The position numbers were made by a program, and so were the translations under genes. This document shows positions 34,236 through 43,097 of a stretch of 43,097 nucleotides of DNA, piece after piece (position 1 is the stretch's first letter; each line of letters starts with the position of its first letter). This stretch comes from a bacterium (GTDB lineage: Bacteria > Arandabacterota > Arandabacteria > Arandabacterales > Arandabacteraceae). The notes beneath the pieces were generated by a model. That model saw only the letters and a program-made list of their open reading frames with translations, had not been told where the DNA came from and ran no database searches. The stretch lies in assembly GCA_025774845.1 (NCBI GenBank), contig JALGZP010000031.1:1-43097 (forward strand), read 5' to 3'.

Positions 34236-35596
34236 TTGCCTTCCCTCCTTGCAAAGAAGTTAACTAAGTCAATCCGGCTAAGGACGGCCCTGGGCTGACC
34301 CTCCTCGAGCACGATCACCGCACTGCTGTGAGATAGCAGTACCCTGTATGCCTCGGACACTTCCGTGCTCTCGTCAATCTCAGGAAGCGGCCTGCCCATT
34401 ACCGCACTTGTCCGCTGGTTGTCCATGTCAACCCCCTCGCACACGAGCTTCATCAGCGTGGCCTCCTGCAAACAGCCCACGGATCGGCCATTCTCGATGA
34501 CCGGAATCTGTGAGATATTATACTGAACCATGAGACGAAGTGCCTCACGCACACTATCTTCAGGAGACACGGCCACCAGCTCGGGGATATTGCTCTTGGA
34601 TGAAACGACTTGTCCTACCGTCACCCTCGGCCTCACCTCCCCCTCCCAGAACCCGTTTTCCTGCATCCACTGGTCGGAGAAGATCTTGGTGAGATAGTTT
34701 CTGCCCGTATCAGGAAGCATGGTCACAATCGTCGTCGGCTCAGTCAGCCTCTCCGCGTATCTCAGCGCTGCCGCGACTGCAGTGCCCGACGAGCCCCCCA
34801 CGAGCAGTCCTTCATCCTTTGCCAGCCGCCTTGCAGTGTTGAATGAGTCCTTATCGCTGACACGAATCATCTCGTCGACAACCTGCCGATCAAAGTTCTT
34901 GGGAATGAAATCCTCCCCAATCCCCTCCACTTTGTATTCATGAGGCGAATCGCCTGAAAGTATGGAGCCCTCCGGATCGGCACCTACGACGACTACGCGG
35001 GGATTCTTCTCCTTCAGAAACCTGCCGACCCCTGAGATGGTTCCTCCCGTGCCCATGCTGGCGACAAAGACATCTACCTGTCCTTGTGTGTCCTCCCAAA
35101 TCTCCGGCCCGGTCGATGATTGATGAGCAAGCGGGTTATTGGGATTGGAAAACTGATCCGGCCTGAAAGCCCCGGGAATCTCGCGGCTCAACCTCGCCGC
35201 CACACCGTTGTAGCTTTCAGGAGAGTCCGGGGGTATCGATGTGGGGGTAATCACGACCTCGGCGCCATATGCTTTCAGGAGGCTGATCTTGTCCTCACTC
35301 ATCTTGTCCGGCATCACGAATATGCACCTGTATCCCTTGACAGCCGCAGCCAGCGCAAGGCCGACTCCGGTATTCCCCGCCGTAGCCTCTACGATTGTAC
35401 CACCCGGCCCCAACAGCCCCTCCTCCTCCGCTGCCTCAATCATCCTCACCCCAATGCGGTCCTTCACGCTGCCACCCGGGTTGAAGTACTCTACTTTAGC
35501 GTATATCGTTGCCGTCAGTCCGGCCGTGATTCGGTTCAGTCTGACCAGGGGCGTACGGCCGATAGTCTCAAGGATATTCTGATTGATCTTACTCAC
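34232..35596 (-). CDS. Cystathionine beta-synthase with CBS pair
   Basis: I take the GTG at 35596 (SKINQNILETIGRTPLVRLN), with GAGGGA just upstream; a GTG at 35638 would start about where transcription does. The 454-residue protein has a CysK-like PLP domain with K45 (NPGGSVKDR), ATAGNTGVGLA, and GGTISGVG, then two CBS domains in the last 120 residues (RVTVGQVVSSK to DLVNFFARR) that bind adenosyl compounds in relatives. It forms the first step of reverse transsulfuration with the next gene. Confidence 0.9.
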   Translation of the reverse strand: MSKINQNILETIGRTPLVRLNRITAGLTATIYAKVEYFNPGGSVKDRIGVRMIEAAEEEGLLGPGGTIVEATAGNTGVGLALAAAVKGYRCIFVMPDKMSEDKISLLKAYGAEVVITPTSIPPDSPESYNGVAARLSREIPGAFRPDQFSNPNNPLAHQSSTGPEIWEDTQGQVDVFVASMGTGGTISGVGRFLKEKNPRVVVVGADPEGSILSGDSPHEYKVEGIGEDFIPKNFDRQVVDEMIRVSDKDSFNTARRLAKDEGLLVGGSSGTAVAAALRYAERLTEPTTIVTMLPDTGRNYLTKIFSDQWMQENGFWEGEVRPRVTVGQVVSSKSNIPELVAVSPEDSVREALRLMVQYNISQIPVIENGRSVGCLQEATLMKLVCEGVDMDNQRTSAVMGRPLPEIDESTEVSEAYRVLLSHSSAVIVLEEGQPRAVLSRIDLVNFFARREGK

Positions 35597-35649
35597 CGGT
35601 CTTCCCTCGCCATCAAATACGTCGGTTGGGCGTTCCACACACGGGCCAT

Positions 35650-35678
35650 ATACTAGTAAGTCGTCCCGGAATGATCAA
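35650..35678 (-). promoter_or_regulatory. Promoter of the transsulfuration operon
   Basis: On the minus strand TTGATC (35678-35673), 17-base spacer, TAGTAT (35655-35650). The implied start of transcription at about 35643 rules out the GTG at 35638 as an efficient start and supports 35596. Confidence 0.55.
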
Positions 35679-35823
35679 CTCTTAACTTTCTCGCTCCGGT
35701 GTGCCACGGATGCCCGGGCAATCCACGACCTTGACACCCCCCCTCGAATCGGATGAAACCGTAGCGTAACGGCCCAGGGGCGGCCCGGATTCCACGACAG
35801 GGCGTGGCAGCTCATAGAGACGT

Positions 35824-35861
35824 TCCTGACCGTCAGCCTGATTGAGAAAGAACTTGAAGAC
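35824..35861 (+). repeat. Dispersed 38-bp repeat, copy 2, overlapping a promoter
   Basis: It matches 32985-33022 at 32 of 38 bases, and its end carries the -35 of the next promoter. Apart from this repeat and the two promoters, the 360-base gap 35597-35957 shows no gene. Confidence 0.5.
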
Positions 35862-35881
35862 CGCCGCTATTTCGTTATAAT
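35854..35881 (+). promoter_or_regulatory. Promoter of the kbl operon
   Basis: TTGAAG (35854-35859), 16-base spacer, perfect TATAAT (35876-35881), 76 bases before the start at 35958. Confidence 0.6.
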
Positions 35882-35957
35882 CCTCTGGCGGGCCTAGAAT
35901 CTACTGGCAGGCCTGTAGAAAAAACCATCACTTCTAGAGAAGAAGGAGGACGTTGAT

Positions 35958-37148
<1,191 letters not shown>

Positions 37149-37171
37149 CATGGAAGGTCAAGGAGAGTGAG

Positions 37172-38728
37172 ATGACGAGGTTTAAGAACGAGGCATTTAC
37201 GGATTTCTCCGAACCCAAGAACAGATCCCTGATGGAAGACGCCCTTCTCAAGGTTGAGGGCGAGCTGGGGAAGAAGTATCCCCTGATAATCGGAGGCACG
37301 CGCTGGAAGGCACCAGATGAATTCAAGTCCATAAACCCGGCCGAACCCGATACGGTGGTCGGGACCTTCCAGAAGGCAGACCCTGAGCTTGCCCGGCAGG
37401 CCATCGAGAATGCCTGCGAGGTTTTCAATGAGTGGAAATTCGTTAAGCCCGCAAAGCGCGCGTCGTACCTCTTCAGGATGGCCCGGATCATGCGCAAACG
37501 CAAGTTCGAGCTCGCCGCCTGGATGGTTTATGAAGTCGGCAAGTCCTGGGCAGAGGCAGACGGAGATGTCGCCGAGGCAATCGACTTCCTGGAGTTCTAC
37601 GGTCGCGAGGCTATAAGATACGGTGGGGATCAGCCTCTTACGAGAATCCCGGGTGAGAAGAGTGAACTCGCCTACATACCGCTCGGGGTCGGAGCAGTGA
37701 TCCCGCCATGGAACTTCCCCCTTGCCATCCTGACGGGGATGACCACGGCCGCAATGGTCGCGGGGAACACGGTGGTGCTAAAGCCTTCTAGTGATTCGCC
37801 CGCAATCGGATATAAGTTCATGGAAATTCTCGAGGAGGCCCGTGTACCGGCCGGCGTCGTCAATTACCTCAGCGGCCCGGGGAGGATAGCCGGAGAGGTA
37901 CTCGTGCAGGATCCCAGGACGCGTTTCGTTGCCTTCACCGGTTCAAAAGAAGTGGGCTTGAGGATCAACGAGGTCGCGGCCCGGCTTGAGAAGGGACAGA
38001 TATGGATAAAACGCGCCGTACTTGAGATGGGCGGTAAGGACTCGATCATCGTCGACAGTGAGACCGACCTCGATGAGGCGGCGGCAGGTGTCGTCGCGTC
38101 CGCTTTCGGCTTCCAGGGCCAGAAATGCTCTGCCTGCTCGCGGGCGATCGTGGTTAAGGACGTGTACAAAGCGTTCGTCGAAAAGGTTATCCCGCTTGTC
38201 AAGGCGATCAAGGTGGGCCCGACGCAGGACTACGCGAAGTACATGGGACCCGTCATCAACGAAGGTGCGATGAGAGACATTCTAAACTACATCAAGATTG
38301 GTAAGAAAGAAGGTAAGCTCGTCGCGGGCGGACGCAGAGTTCCGCGGAAGGGCTTCTTCATTCGGCCGACTGTGATAGCAGATGTTCCACCCAAGGGAAC
38401 AATCTCCCAGGAAGAGATCTTCGGTCCCGTGCTTGCGATCATAAAGGCAAAGGACTTCTATCATGCCCTTGAGATTGCCAACAACACGGAATACGGGCTT
38501 ACCGGCGCCGTCTATACCAAGAACCGCAAGAAGATAAACCTGGCCAAGCAGATCTTCCATGTCGGGAACCTCTACTTCAACCGGAAATGTACCGGTGCAC
38601 TCGTTGGTGTTCATCCATTCGGAGGATTCAATCTGTCGGGTACCGATTCGAAGGCCGGCGGAAGAGATTATCTGCTCCTCTTCAGCCAGGCTAAGTCCAT
38701 CTCGGAGAAGATAAAGCAGAGGAGGTAA
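37172..38728 (+). CDS. L-glutamate gamma-semialdehyde (1-pyrroline-5-carboxylate) dehydrogenase
   Basis: The 518-residue aldehyde dehydrogenase has the oxyanion and catalytic pair E285 (LEMGGKD) and C319 (GFQGQKCSACSR), PPWNFPLAI and FTGSKEVGL. The QKCSACSR form and IRYGGDQPLTRIPGE are typical of the RocA/PruA type that makes glutamate in proline breakdown. No proline dehydrogenase is nearby. It follows kbl by 23 bases and precedes the selenoprotein by three, so all three are one operon. Confidence 0.9.
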   Translation: MTRFKNEAFTDFSEPKNRSLMEDALLKVEGELGKKYPLIIGGTRWKAPDEFKSINPAEPDTVVGTFQKADPELARQAIENACEVFNEWKFVKPAKRASYLFRMARIMRKRKFELAAWMVYEVGKSWAEADGDVAEAIDFLEFYGREAIRYGGDQPLTRIPGEKSELAYIPLGVGAVIPPWNFPLAILTGMTTAAMVAGNTVVLKPSSDSPAIGYKFMEILEEARVPAGVVNYLSGPGRIAGEVLVQDPRTRFVAFTGSKEVGLRINEVAARLEKGQIWIKRAVLEMGGKDSIIVDSETDLDEAAAGVVASAFGFQGQKCSACSRAIVVKDVYKAFVEKVIPLVKAIKVGPTQDYAKYMGPVINEGAMRDILNYIKIGKKEGKLVAGGRRVPRKGFFIRPTVIADVPPKGTISQEEIFGPVLAIIKAKDFYHALEIANNTEYGLTGAVYTKNRKKINLAKQIFHVGNLYFNRKCTGALVGVHPFGGFNLSGTDSKAGGRDYLLLFSQAKSISEKIKQRR

Positions 38729-38731
38729 TGT

Positions 38732-39991
38732 ATGAAATCCGGACTGTGGATCCTATTCGCCGTGATAGTGGTCGCTATCATCGTAGGTATCGCGCTTAAG
38801 AACCGGGTGGGGCCAGTTGAGGAAGCTGATGAGATCGCCCGCCTGACCGAGATCGACGAAATCGAGGACTCCGAAGCCAAGATTGCAGCTTATAAGGTTT
38901 TCATAGCTGAGTCCCCGGAGAGTGAGTTCAAACCCAGGGCCTACTCTATGATCTCAAGAGAACTCCTCAGGGCAGTCAAGGACACTGCCAGGTTTGTCGA
39001 CTTCGCCAGAGAGACGATCGAAACCGAGGATGATGCCGAAAGCAAAGCTTACACTTATTACTACCTTTACAGGGTAGAGCTCGAAACGAGTGTCGAGGCG
39101 GCATCTCTTATCGGTAAGGAGTTGCTTGAAAAGCCCGTTGAAGTTGGATGGATCTACAATGCGATAGGCTACGGGTTCGCGGACAGGGGCGAGAAACTGG
39201 ACTTGGCTCTGGCCATGTGCGATAAAGCGATCGAACTCGCCGACAACCGGAGTGACAGCGCAAGTTACATTGATAGCCGTGGCTGGGTTTACTACAAGAA
39301 GGGGATGTACGAAGAGGCGGTCACCAACCTTGAAACATCCGTTGCCCTTGCTGAGGAGCCCTCCGAGGAGGTACTGCAGCACCTGGCCTACGCTTCGCTC
39401 GGTGCGGGAGATGATGATAAGGCCTTCGATACATTCAAGCGGATCCTTGTCATGGGAGAATATGACTACGCGAGGGCTAGCATAGATTCGCTCATGGATG
39501 TCCGTGGCTACTCCGCCGGCGAGATCGCAGCATTTGACCGGTCCCTCTGGGACGCACGGTTGGCTGCAGCGCAGCCGGCAGCGGCCTTCGACCTGCCGAC
39601 GCTTGATGGTGAATCGTACGCGTTCGACCCCGCGGGAGGCACAGTAGTTATCATCAACTTCCTGAGCCCCACTTGAGGCCCCTGTGTTGCGGAGTTGCCG
39701 CAACTCGAGGCGCTTTACACGAAGTACTCCGTCGAAGGTGTGAAAGTAATACTCGTTGATGCTTCAAACAGAAGAGAACTGACCCAGAAGATGATAGATG
39801 ATGTCGCCGTTACCATGCCCGTTCTGCTTGATGACAAGGAAATATCAGACAAGGACTACGAGGTACAAGCAACACCCACAACGTTCATAATCGATGCCGG
39901 TGGGAGGGTGATCTTTAAACACATCGGCTACGGCGAAGGCATGGAAACAATGTTTGAAAAGGAGATCAACCTCCTCCTCCAACAAGCCTAG
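38732..39991 (+). CDS. Membrane-anchored TPR-thioredoxin (TlpA-like) selenoprotein, UGA at 39674-39676 read as Sec
   Basis: One frame runs from ATG 38732 (AGAGGAGG before it) to TAG 39989-39991, interrupted only by TGA at 39674-39676. Residues 5-23 are a membrane anchor; 30-270 are TPR-like helical repeats (SYIDSRGWVYYKKGMYEEAVT). The thioredoxin domain follows: AFDLPTLDGESYAFD, VVIINFLSPT-U-GPC-VAELPQLEALY, VKVILVDAS and cis-proline ATPTTFIID. The UGA takes exactly the first-Cys place of the W-C-G-P-C site, giving U315-G-P-C318. A 7-bp hairpin with a 5-base A-G loop stands 10-28 bases downstream of the UGA. A frameshift is excluded because both halves are in the same frame; a Cys-to-stop mutation is possible but the hairpin argues against it. 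The total is 419 residues. Confidence 0.9.
39686..39704 (+). promoter_or_regulatory. SECIS element of the TPR-thioredoxin gene
   Basis: GTTGCGG (39686-39692), loop AGTTG (39693-39697), CCGCAAC (39698-39704): a perfect 7-bp stem. The loop begins 17 bases after the UGA and has G in its second position. Stem and loop size match the element at 30561-30579, and both loops begin A-G. Confidence 0.85.
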
Positions 39992-40011
39992 TTTGAGAAC
40001 CCGAGGGGTCA

Positions 40012-40050
40012 GGTCTTGAAATTAAGCGTTTGTCGCTTGAGTTCAAGACC
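40012..40050 (+). repeat. REP-like inverted repeat hairpin
   Basis: GGTCTTGAA (40012-40020) pairs with TTCAAGACC (40042-40050). Inside, AAGCG (40024-40028) pairs with CGCTT (40034-40038) around loop TTTGT. There is no T-tract after it, so it is more like a REP/RAYT-type palindrome or mRNA-end hairpin than an intrinsic terminator. Confidence 0.55.
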
Positions 40051-40121
40051 CGGCCCCAGGAACTCTCTGCCACCTCTGACCCTGCAATTCTCTGGCTCCG
40101 GCACCCTCCTCGGGAAATCAC

Positions 40122-40150
40122 TTGAAAACCGGCGCCGGGTCTGATAGAAT
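40122..40150 (+). promoter_or_regulatory. Promoter of the small membrane protein gene
   Basis: TTGAAA (40122-40127), 17-base spacer, TAGAAT (40145-40150), 30 bases before the ATG at 40180. Confidence 0.65.
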
Positions 40151-40179
40151 CAGTATTGCCGCAGGGGGTGATTTCCACA

Positions 40180-40491
40180 ATGGACAGACGAGCGTTGGTT
40201 TGCGTTATAGCCGCTTGCATCATCATGATGGGCACGGCCATAGCCTCTGAGATCCAGCTGGCACAATCCACCCCCGAGAAGACCCAGTTGATGCAGCAGA
40301 GCGATCACCAGCGCCGGCTCGACCAGGAGAAGAAGGAACGGGCCGAACGGCGGGCGGTGGCGGATGTCGAGACCGCCACGGAGAGCCAATCAGCCAGCCT
40401 GGACAGTGTGGTGCTCGTCGTACTCCTCGTCACTGCCGCGATCGTAATCCTGGTCTCAACGAGAAGGAGGATTATCCGGCTTCGCCCTTAG
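40180..40491 (+). CDS. Small exported protein with C-terminal membrane span
   Basis: The 103-residue product has a signal peptide (ALVCVIAACIIMMGTAIAS), a highly charged helical middle (LDQEKKERAERRAVADVET), and a C-terminal span (VVLVVLLVTAAIVILV) ending in a basic tail (STRRRIIRLRP). This order of parts resembles proteins held by a C-terminal anchor, though no known sorting motif precedes the span. GGGGGTG stands about ten bases before the ATG. Function unknown. Confidence 0.65.
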   Translation: MDRRALVCVIAACIIMMGTAIASEIQLAQSTPEKTQLMQQSDHQRRLDQEKKERAERRAVADVETATESQSASLDSVVLVVLLVTAAIVILVSTRRRIIRLRP

Positions 40492-40500
40492 GGGTACTCC

Positions 40501-41163
40501 CTAAGAACCCAGAGTACTCGAGGGGCAATGTCTCTCAATGTTGCAGACGTGACACAGGGGTTTTCTGGCCTTGCAGATCGCGCGGCCATGAAGCACGATC
40601 ATGAAGGAAAACTCCCCCCACACTCGTTTCGAGAGAACTTCCATGAGGTCGAACTCTATTTTGACGGGATCCTTGTTCGCGGTCAGCCCCAGCCGGTTTG
40701 CAATTCGTATCATGTGAGTATCAACAATGATTCCGGGTTTCCCGAATGCACCCGCAAGCACCACATTGGCCGTCTTTCTGCCCACGCCCCTGAGTTCGAC
40801 CAGATCTTCGAGGTTGTCGGGTACCTTTCCTCCATGCTTCCCCACGATGTCCCTGGAAAGCCCGATTATGCTCTTGGTCTTGTTCCTGAAAAAGCCCGTG
40901 ACTTTTATCTCCTTCTCAAGTGTTGTCTTTCTGGCCCGCGCAAAATCGTCGGGACCCCGGTACTTTTGAAAGAGTGTCTCGGTGACTTCGTTTACCTTCT
41001 TATCAGTGCTCTGGGCTGATAGCACGGTCGCTACGAGTAACTCAAAGGGCGTCCTATGGCGAAGCTCTGTCACCGCCTGCGGGTACCGCTTTCTCAAGGC
41101 CGTAACGATTTTCCTCGCCCGTTTCTTGACATCCTCCTTCGACTCTTTCCGGTGTCGTGTCAT
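40501..41163 (-). CDS. nth: Endonuclease III
   Basis: The 220-residue DNA glycosylase/AP lyase has the helix-hairpin-helix LRGVGRKTANVVL with catalytic K130 and D148 (IIVDTHM). The [4Fe-4S] ligands are C197-x6-C204-x2-C207-x5-C213. It removes oxidised pyrimidines. Confidence 0.95.
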   Translation of the reverse strand: MTRHRKESKEDVKKRARKIVTALRKRYPQAVTELRHRTPFELLVATVLSAQSTDKKVNEVTETLFQKYRGPDDFARARKTTLEKEIKVTGFFRNKTKSIIGLSRDIVGKHGGKVPDNLEDLVELRGVGRKTANVVLAGAFGKPGIIVDTHMIRIANRLGLTANKDPVKIEFDLMEVLSKRVWGEFSFMIVLHGRAICKARKPLCHVCNIERHCPSSTLGS

Positions 41164-41168
41164 TGCAG

Positions 41169-41801
41169 TTAGAACACCTCGGTAACATTCTCGCTCAGAT
41201 GATTGTTGTTGTTCCAGCTTAAGAGTGTGAATCCGGCATCGTCGTATCCGAAGACACTGTACGCAGCGTTGTCGATGTAAAACTTCCAGAAGTATGGAGG
41301 AGACACTCCGAGAATGGAGGCGGCAAGTGTCTTGATGACCGACCGGTGTGTGACGACGGCGAAGGTCGTCCCCCCTTCCCCGGTGATCTCAACGAGTCGC
41401 GCAAAAGACCGTTGTCTCACCTGTTCGACTGTCTCGCCGCCGGGAATGAGGAGGTTCTCCGGATTGGTCGTCCAGAGCTTCCACTCTTCAGGAAAGTCAT
41501 GTTGTATCTTCTTTTTCTCCACACCCTGCCACTCACCGAGAGATATGTTGTTGAAGGCTTCATCGATCCGGTATTCCACGCCGATCGACCGCGACACTAT
41601 CTCGGCTGTCTCAACTGCCCGACTGAGGGGGCTGGTGAAAATGAAGTCGATACCTTCACTCTCAAGGACCGCGCCTATCTCCCCGGCCTGCCTCCGGCCC
41701 CTGTCGTTGAGATCTACCTCATACCTGCCTCTGAATATGCCGAGTCTGTTGAACTCAGTCTCGCCATGACGTATCAGAAAGAACCGATTTCTGGCGGCCA
41801 T
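41169..41801 (-). CDS. Histidine phosphatase (phosphoglycerate mutase-like)
   Basis: Residues 10-13 (IRHGE) hold the catalytic histidine H12; FTSPLSRAVETA and VVTHRSVIK follow. I chose ATG 41801, preceded by GAGGAGG and placed just after the endonuclease V stop; a longer frame to 41882 would add 27 unlikely residues. The 210-residue length suits a cobalamin-type (CobC-like) or broad sugar phosphatase rather than a glycolytic mutase. With HgcA needing a corrinoid, CobC is worth considering, but no other cob gene is near. Confidence 0.85.
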   Translation of the reverse strand: MAARNRFFLIRHGETEFNRLGIFRGRYEVDLNDRGRRQAGEIGAVLESEGIDFIFTSPLSRAVETAEIVSRSIGVEYRIDEAFNNISLGEWQGVEKKKIQHDFPEEWKLWTTNPENLLIPGGETVEQVRQRSFARLVEITGEGGTTFAVVTHRSVIKTLAASILGVSPPYFWKFYIDNAAYSVFGYDDAGFTLLSWNNNNHLSENVTEVF

Positions 41802-41802
41802 A

Positions 41803-42474
41803 TCAGAGTACCTCCTCACCGACACTGAGTTTGTGGGCCAGTCTGAGAGGGATGGGAATACGGTACTTCGGTGAGCATTCAAGAACCATGTCTATTGCCT
41901 TATCGAGATCTATCCTGTTACCGATCGAGACATAAACCGGCTTCACAGCATGCCGTGTTCTCACCGCTGCGCCGATAGTCTCGCCCTGATCGTCAAGCAT
42001 GTGCGAATATGAGCCCCGCTCGTCGCAGGGTTCTTCAAACTTTCCATAGAGCACCGATTTCGCACACCCTATGACAGGTCTGTCGAGCAGTATGCCCACA
42101 TGAGCTGCCAGACCCATCCTCCGTCGATGGGCTATCCCTTGGGCATCGCAGAATATGACATCAGGTTCGTCATCGATCTCTTCAAGAGCTGAAAGGAGCC
42201 CGGGTATCTCCCTGAAAGCCAGAAGACCCGGGACATATGGAAACGTGCATGGCTGGGTTATGACGTGGGTCGCAATGACCTTAAGACCCGGCCATGTAAG
42301 CACAACAACCGCAGCCCTCACCGTTTGCCTGTCAGGGAATCCAACGTCGGTGCCGGCTACGGTACGTACGACCCTGCCGTCCCACAGAGGTGTGATCGAA
42401 TCCCGCAGTTCATCCTGGATTTTCCTGGCCTCGCTGGTGGTCACGTCCCAGCGATGGAGATTCCTGTAGTTCAA
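41803..42474 (-). CDS. nfi: Endonuclease V
   Basis: Signatures are TDVGFPD (D43), the PYVPGLLAFREIPGLL wedge motif (Y80, E89), FCDAQGIAHRR (D110) and GCAKSVLYGK. The enzyme nicks DNA next to deaminated adenine (hypoxanthine). It overlaps the rhomboid gene by four bases, and the downstream phosphatase start lies one base beyond its stop, so the three are one transcript. Confidence 0.95.
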   Translation of the reverse strand: MNYRNLHRWDVTTSEARKIQDELRDSITPLWDGRVVRTVAGTDVGFPDRQTVRAAVVVLTWPGLKVIATHVITQPCTFPYVPGLLAFREIPGLLSALEEIDDEPDVIFCDAQGIAHRRRMGLAAHVGILLDRPVIGCAKSVLYGKFEEPCDERGSYSHMLDDQGETIGAAVRTRHAVKPVYVSIGNRIDLDKAIDMVLECSPKYRIPIPLRLAHKLSVGEEVL

Positions 42475-43097
42475 GACGTTTTCCCGCTCTGATTTTCGAG
42501 GAACTTTCTCTCTCCATCTGACAGGGCGGAAATGCCTTGCTTGTTTATCTTGTCGAGGATCCTGTCGATCTCGGCCTGTTGTCGCGCTCGGCGCTCAGCT
42601 TCCCGCTTACTTGCAAGCACCGACGCTTCCTGATGCCACTCTGTAATCTTCCTCTTGACCGGCTGCCCCAGGTGTTTCCGCCTGATGTACGCATACCCGA
42701 CTACCAGGCCTCCGAGATGGGCAAATCTTGCAATCGGGGCGCTTGGCATCAGGAAGAGTGCCACCAACTCAAGCACGCCGACAAGGATGGCGAAATACTT
42801 CGCCTTTATCTTTATCAGGAAGTACAGCAGGATCTCTCTGTTGGGAAACGCCATGGCGAATGCGATTATCAAACCGAAGATGGCCCCCGATGCGCCTATT
42901 GTCGGGATACCCGATCTCGGTTGAACAAGCACGTTCACCAGCCCCGCGCCACAACCTGTGATCAAGTAGTACTTCAGAAACTCCCGGCTTCCCCAGAGTC
43001 GCTCGATCTCCGAGCCCATCATCCAGAGAAAGAGCATATTGAAGAGAATGTGCAGGACACTCCCGTGGAAGAACATGTAGGTTACGATCTGCCAGAT
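42471..43097 (-). CDS. Rhomboid-family intramembrane protease, N-terminus outside window
   Basis: The reading frame is open to the window end (IWQIVTYMFFHGSVLHILFNM). The catalytic serine is in GASGAIFG, and the partner histidine in AHLGGLVVGYAY. A charged C-terminal tail (SKREAERRARQQAEIDRIL) follows. It cleaves membrane proteins; its substrate is unknown. Confidence 0.9.
   Translation of the reverse strand: MWQIVTYMFFHGSVLHILFNMLFLWMMGSEIERLWGSREFLKYYLITGCGAGLVNVLVQPRSGIPTIGASGAIFGLIIAFAMAFPNREILLYFLIKIKAKYFAILVGVLELVALFLMPSAPIARFAHLGGLVVGYAYIRRKHLGQPVKRKITEWHQEASVLASKREAERRARQQAEIDRILDKINKQGISALSDGERKFLENQSGKTS

Overview
The window is moderately GC-rich bacterial DNA from a Gram-negative anaerobe that I cannot place by name. 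A metallophosphoesterase with a C-terminal secretion-sorting domain, a large Ser/Thr kinase with TPR repeats, an archaeal-type FBP aldolase/phosphatase, hgcAB and selenoproteins together resemble candidate phyla of the Fibrobacteres-Chlorobi-Bacteroidetes neighbourhood (for example Krumholzibacteriota, Eisenbacteria or Zixibacteria). That placement is inference. No rRNA, tRNA, CRISPR array, insertion sequence or phage gene was seen.

Layout. Bases 1-3050 are a worn patch: a methyltransferase and a membrane protein each broken by a frameshift, a small membrane protein, an exported DsrE-like protein, and a PAP2 phosphatase cut short after its first motif. At 3418-5466 is a secreted metallophosphoesterase. 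Bases 5603-16614 hold a redox block: a receiver/RAM regulator behind a good promoter, a soluble NuoE-NuoF-(GltD+NuoG) oxidoreductase that looks like a flavin-based bifurcating or transhydrogenating complex, a histidine kinase (frameshifted near its start), an NtrC-like response regulator whose AAA+ domain has lost its sigma-54 and catalytic motifs, and an HdeD-like membrane protein. At 16644-21101 a Ser/Thr kinase-TPR gene diverges from hgcAB, the mercury-methylation pair. Then come a class V FBP aldolase/phosphatase (minus), a thioredoxin lipoprotein / outer-membrane barrel / DUF1573 lipoprotein operon (plus), and a minus-strand run of ECF sigma factor, anti-sigma factor, Spy-like protein, acetyltransferases and a methyltransferase. 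At 30002-32990 an ACT protein, a SelW-type selenoprotein and a copper P-type ATPase share one promoter. A transsulfuration operon (CBS and cystathionine gamma-lyase/synthase) follows, then Kbl and P5C dehydrogenase, then a membrane-anchored TPR-thioredoxin selenoprotein, a small membrane protein, and a DNA repair/housekeeping run (Nth, phosphatase, endonuclease V, rhomboid) that leaves the window.

The main discoveries are two genes that ordinary gene calling splits or misses because a UGA is read as selenocysteine: a SelW homologue with a C-V-P-U site, and a TPR-TlpA protein with a U-G-P-C site. Each UGA is followed at the right distance by a perfect 7-bp hairpin with a 5-nt loop beginning A-G, as expected for bacterial SECIS elements. 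A third gene on the minus strand has an in-frame UGA just before a C-G-T-C motif and is a weaker candidate. With hgcAB and the thiol, copper and sulfur-amino-acid genes, the window suggests an anaerobe with heavy investment in thiol/selenol and metal chemistry.
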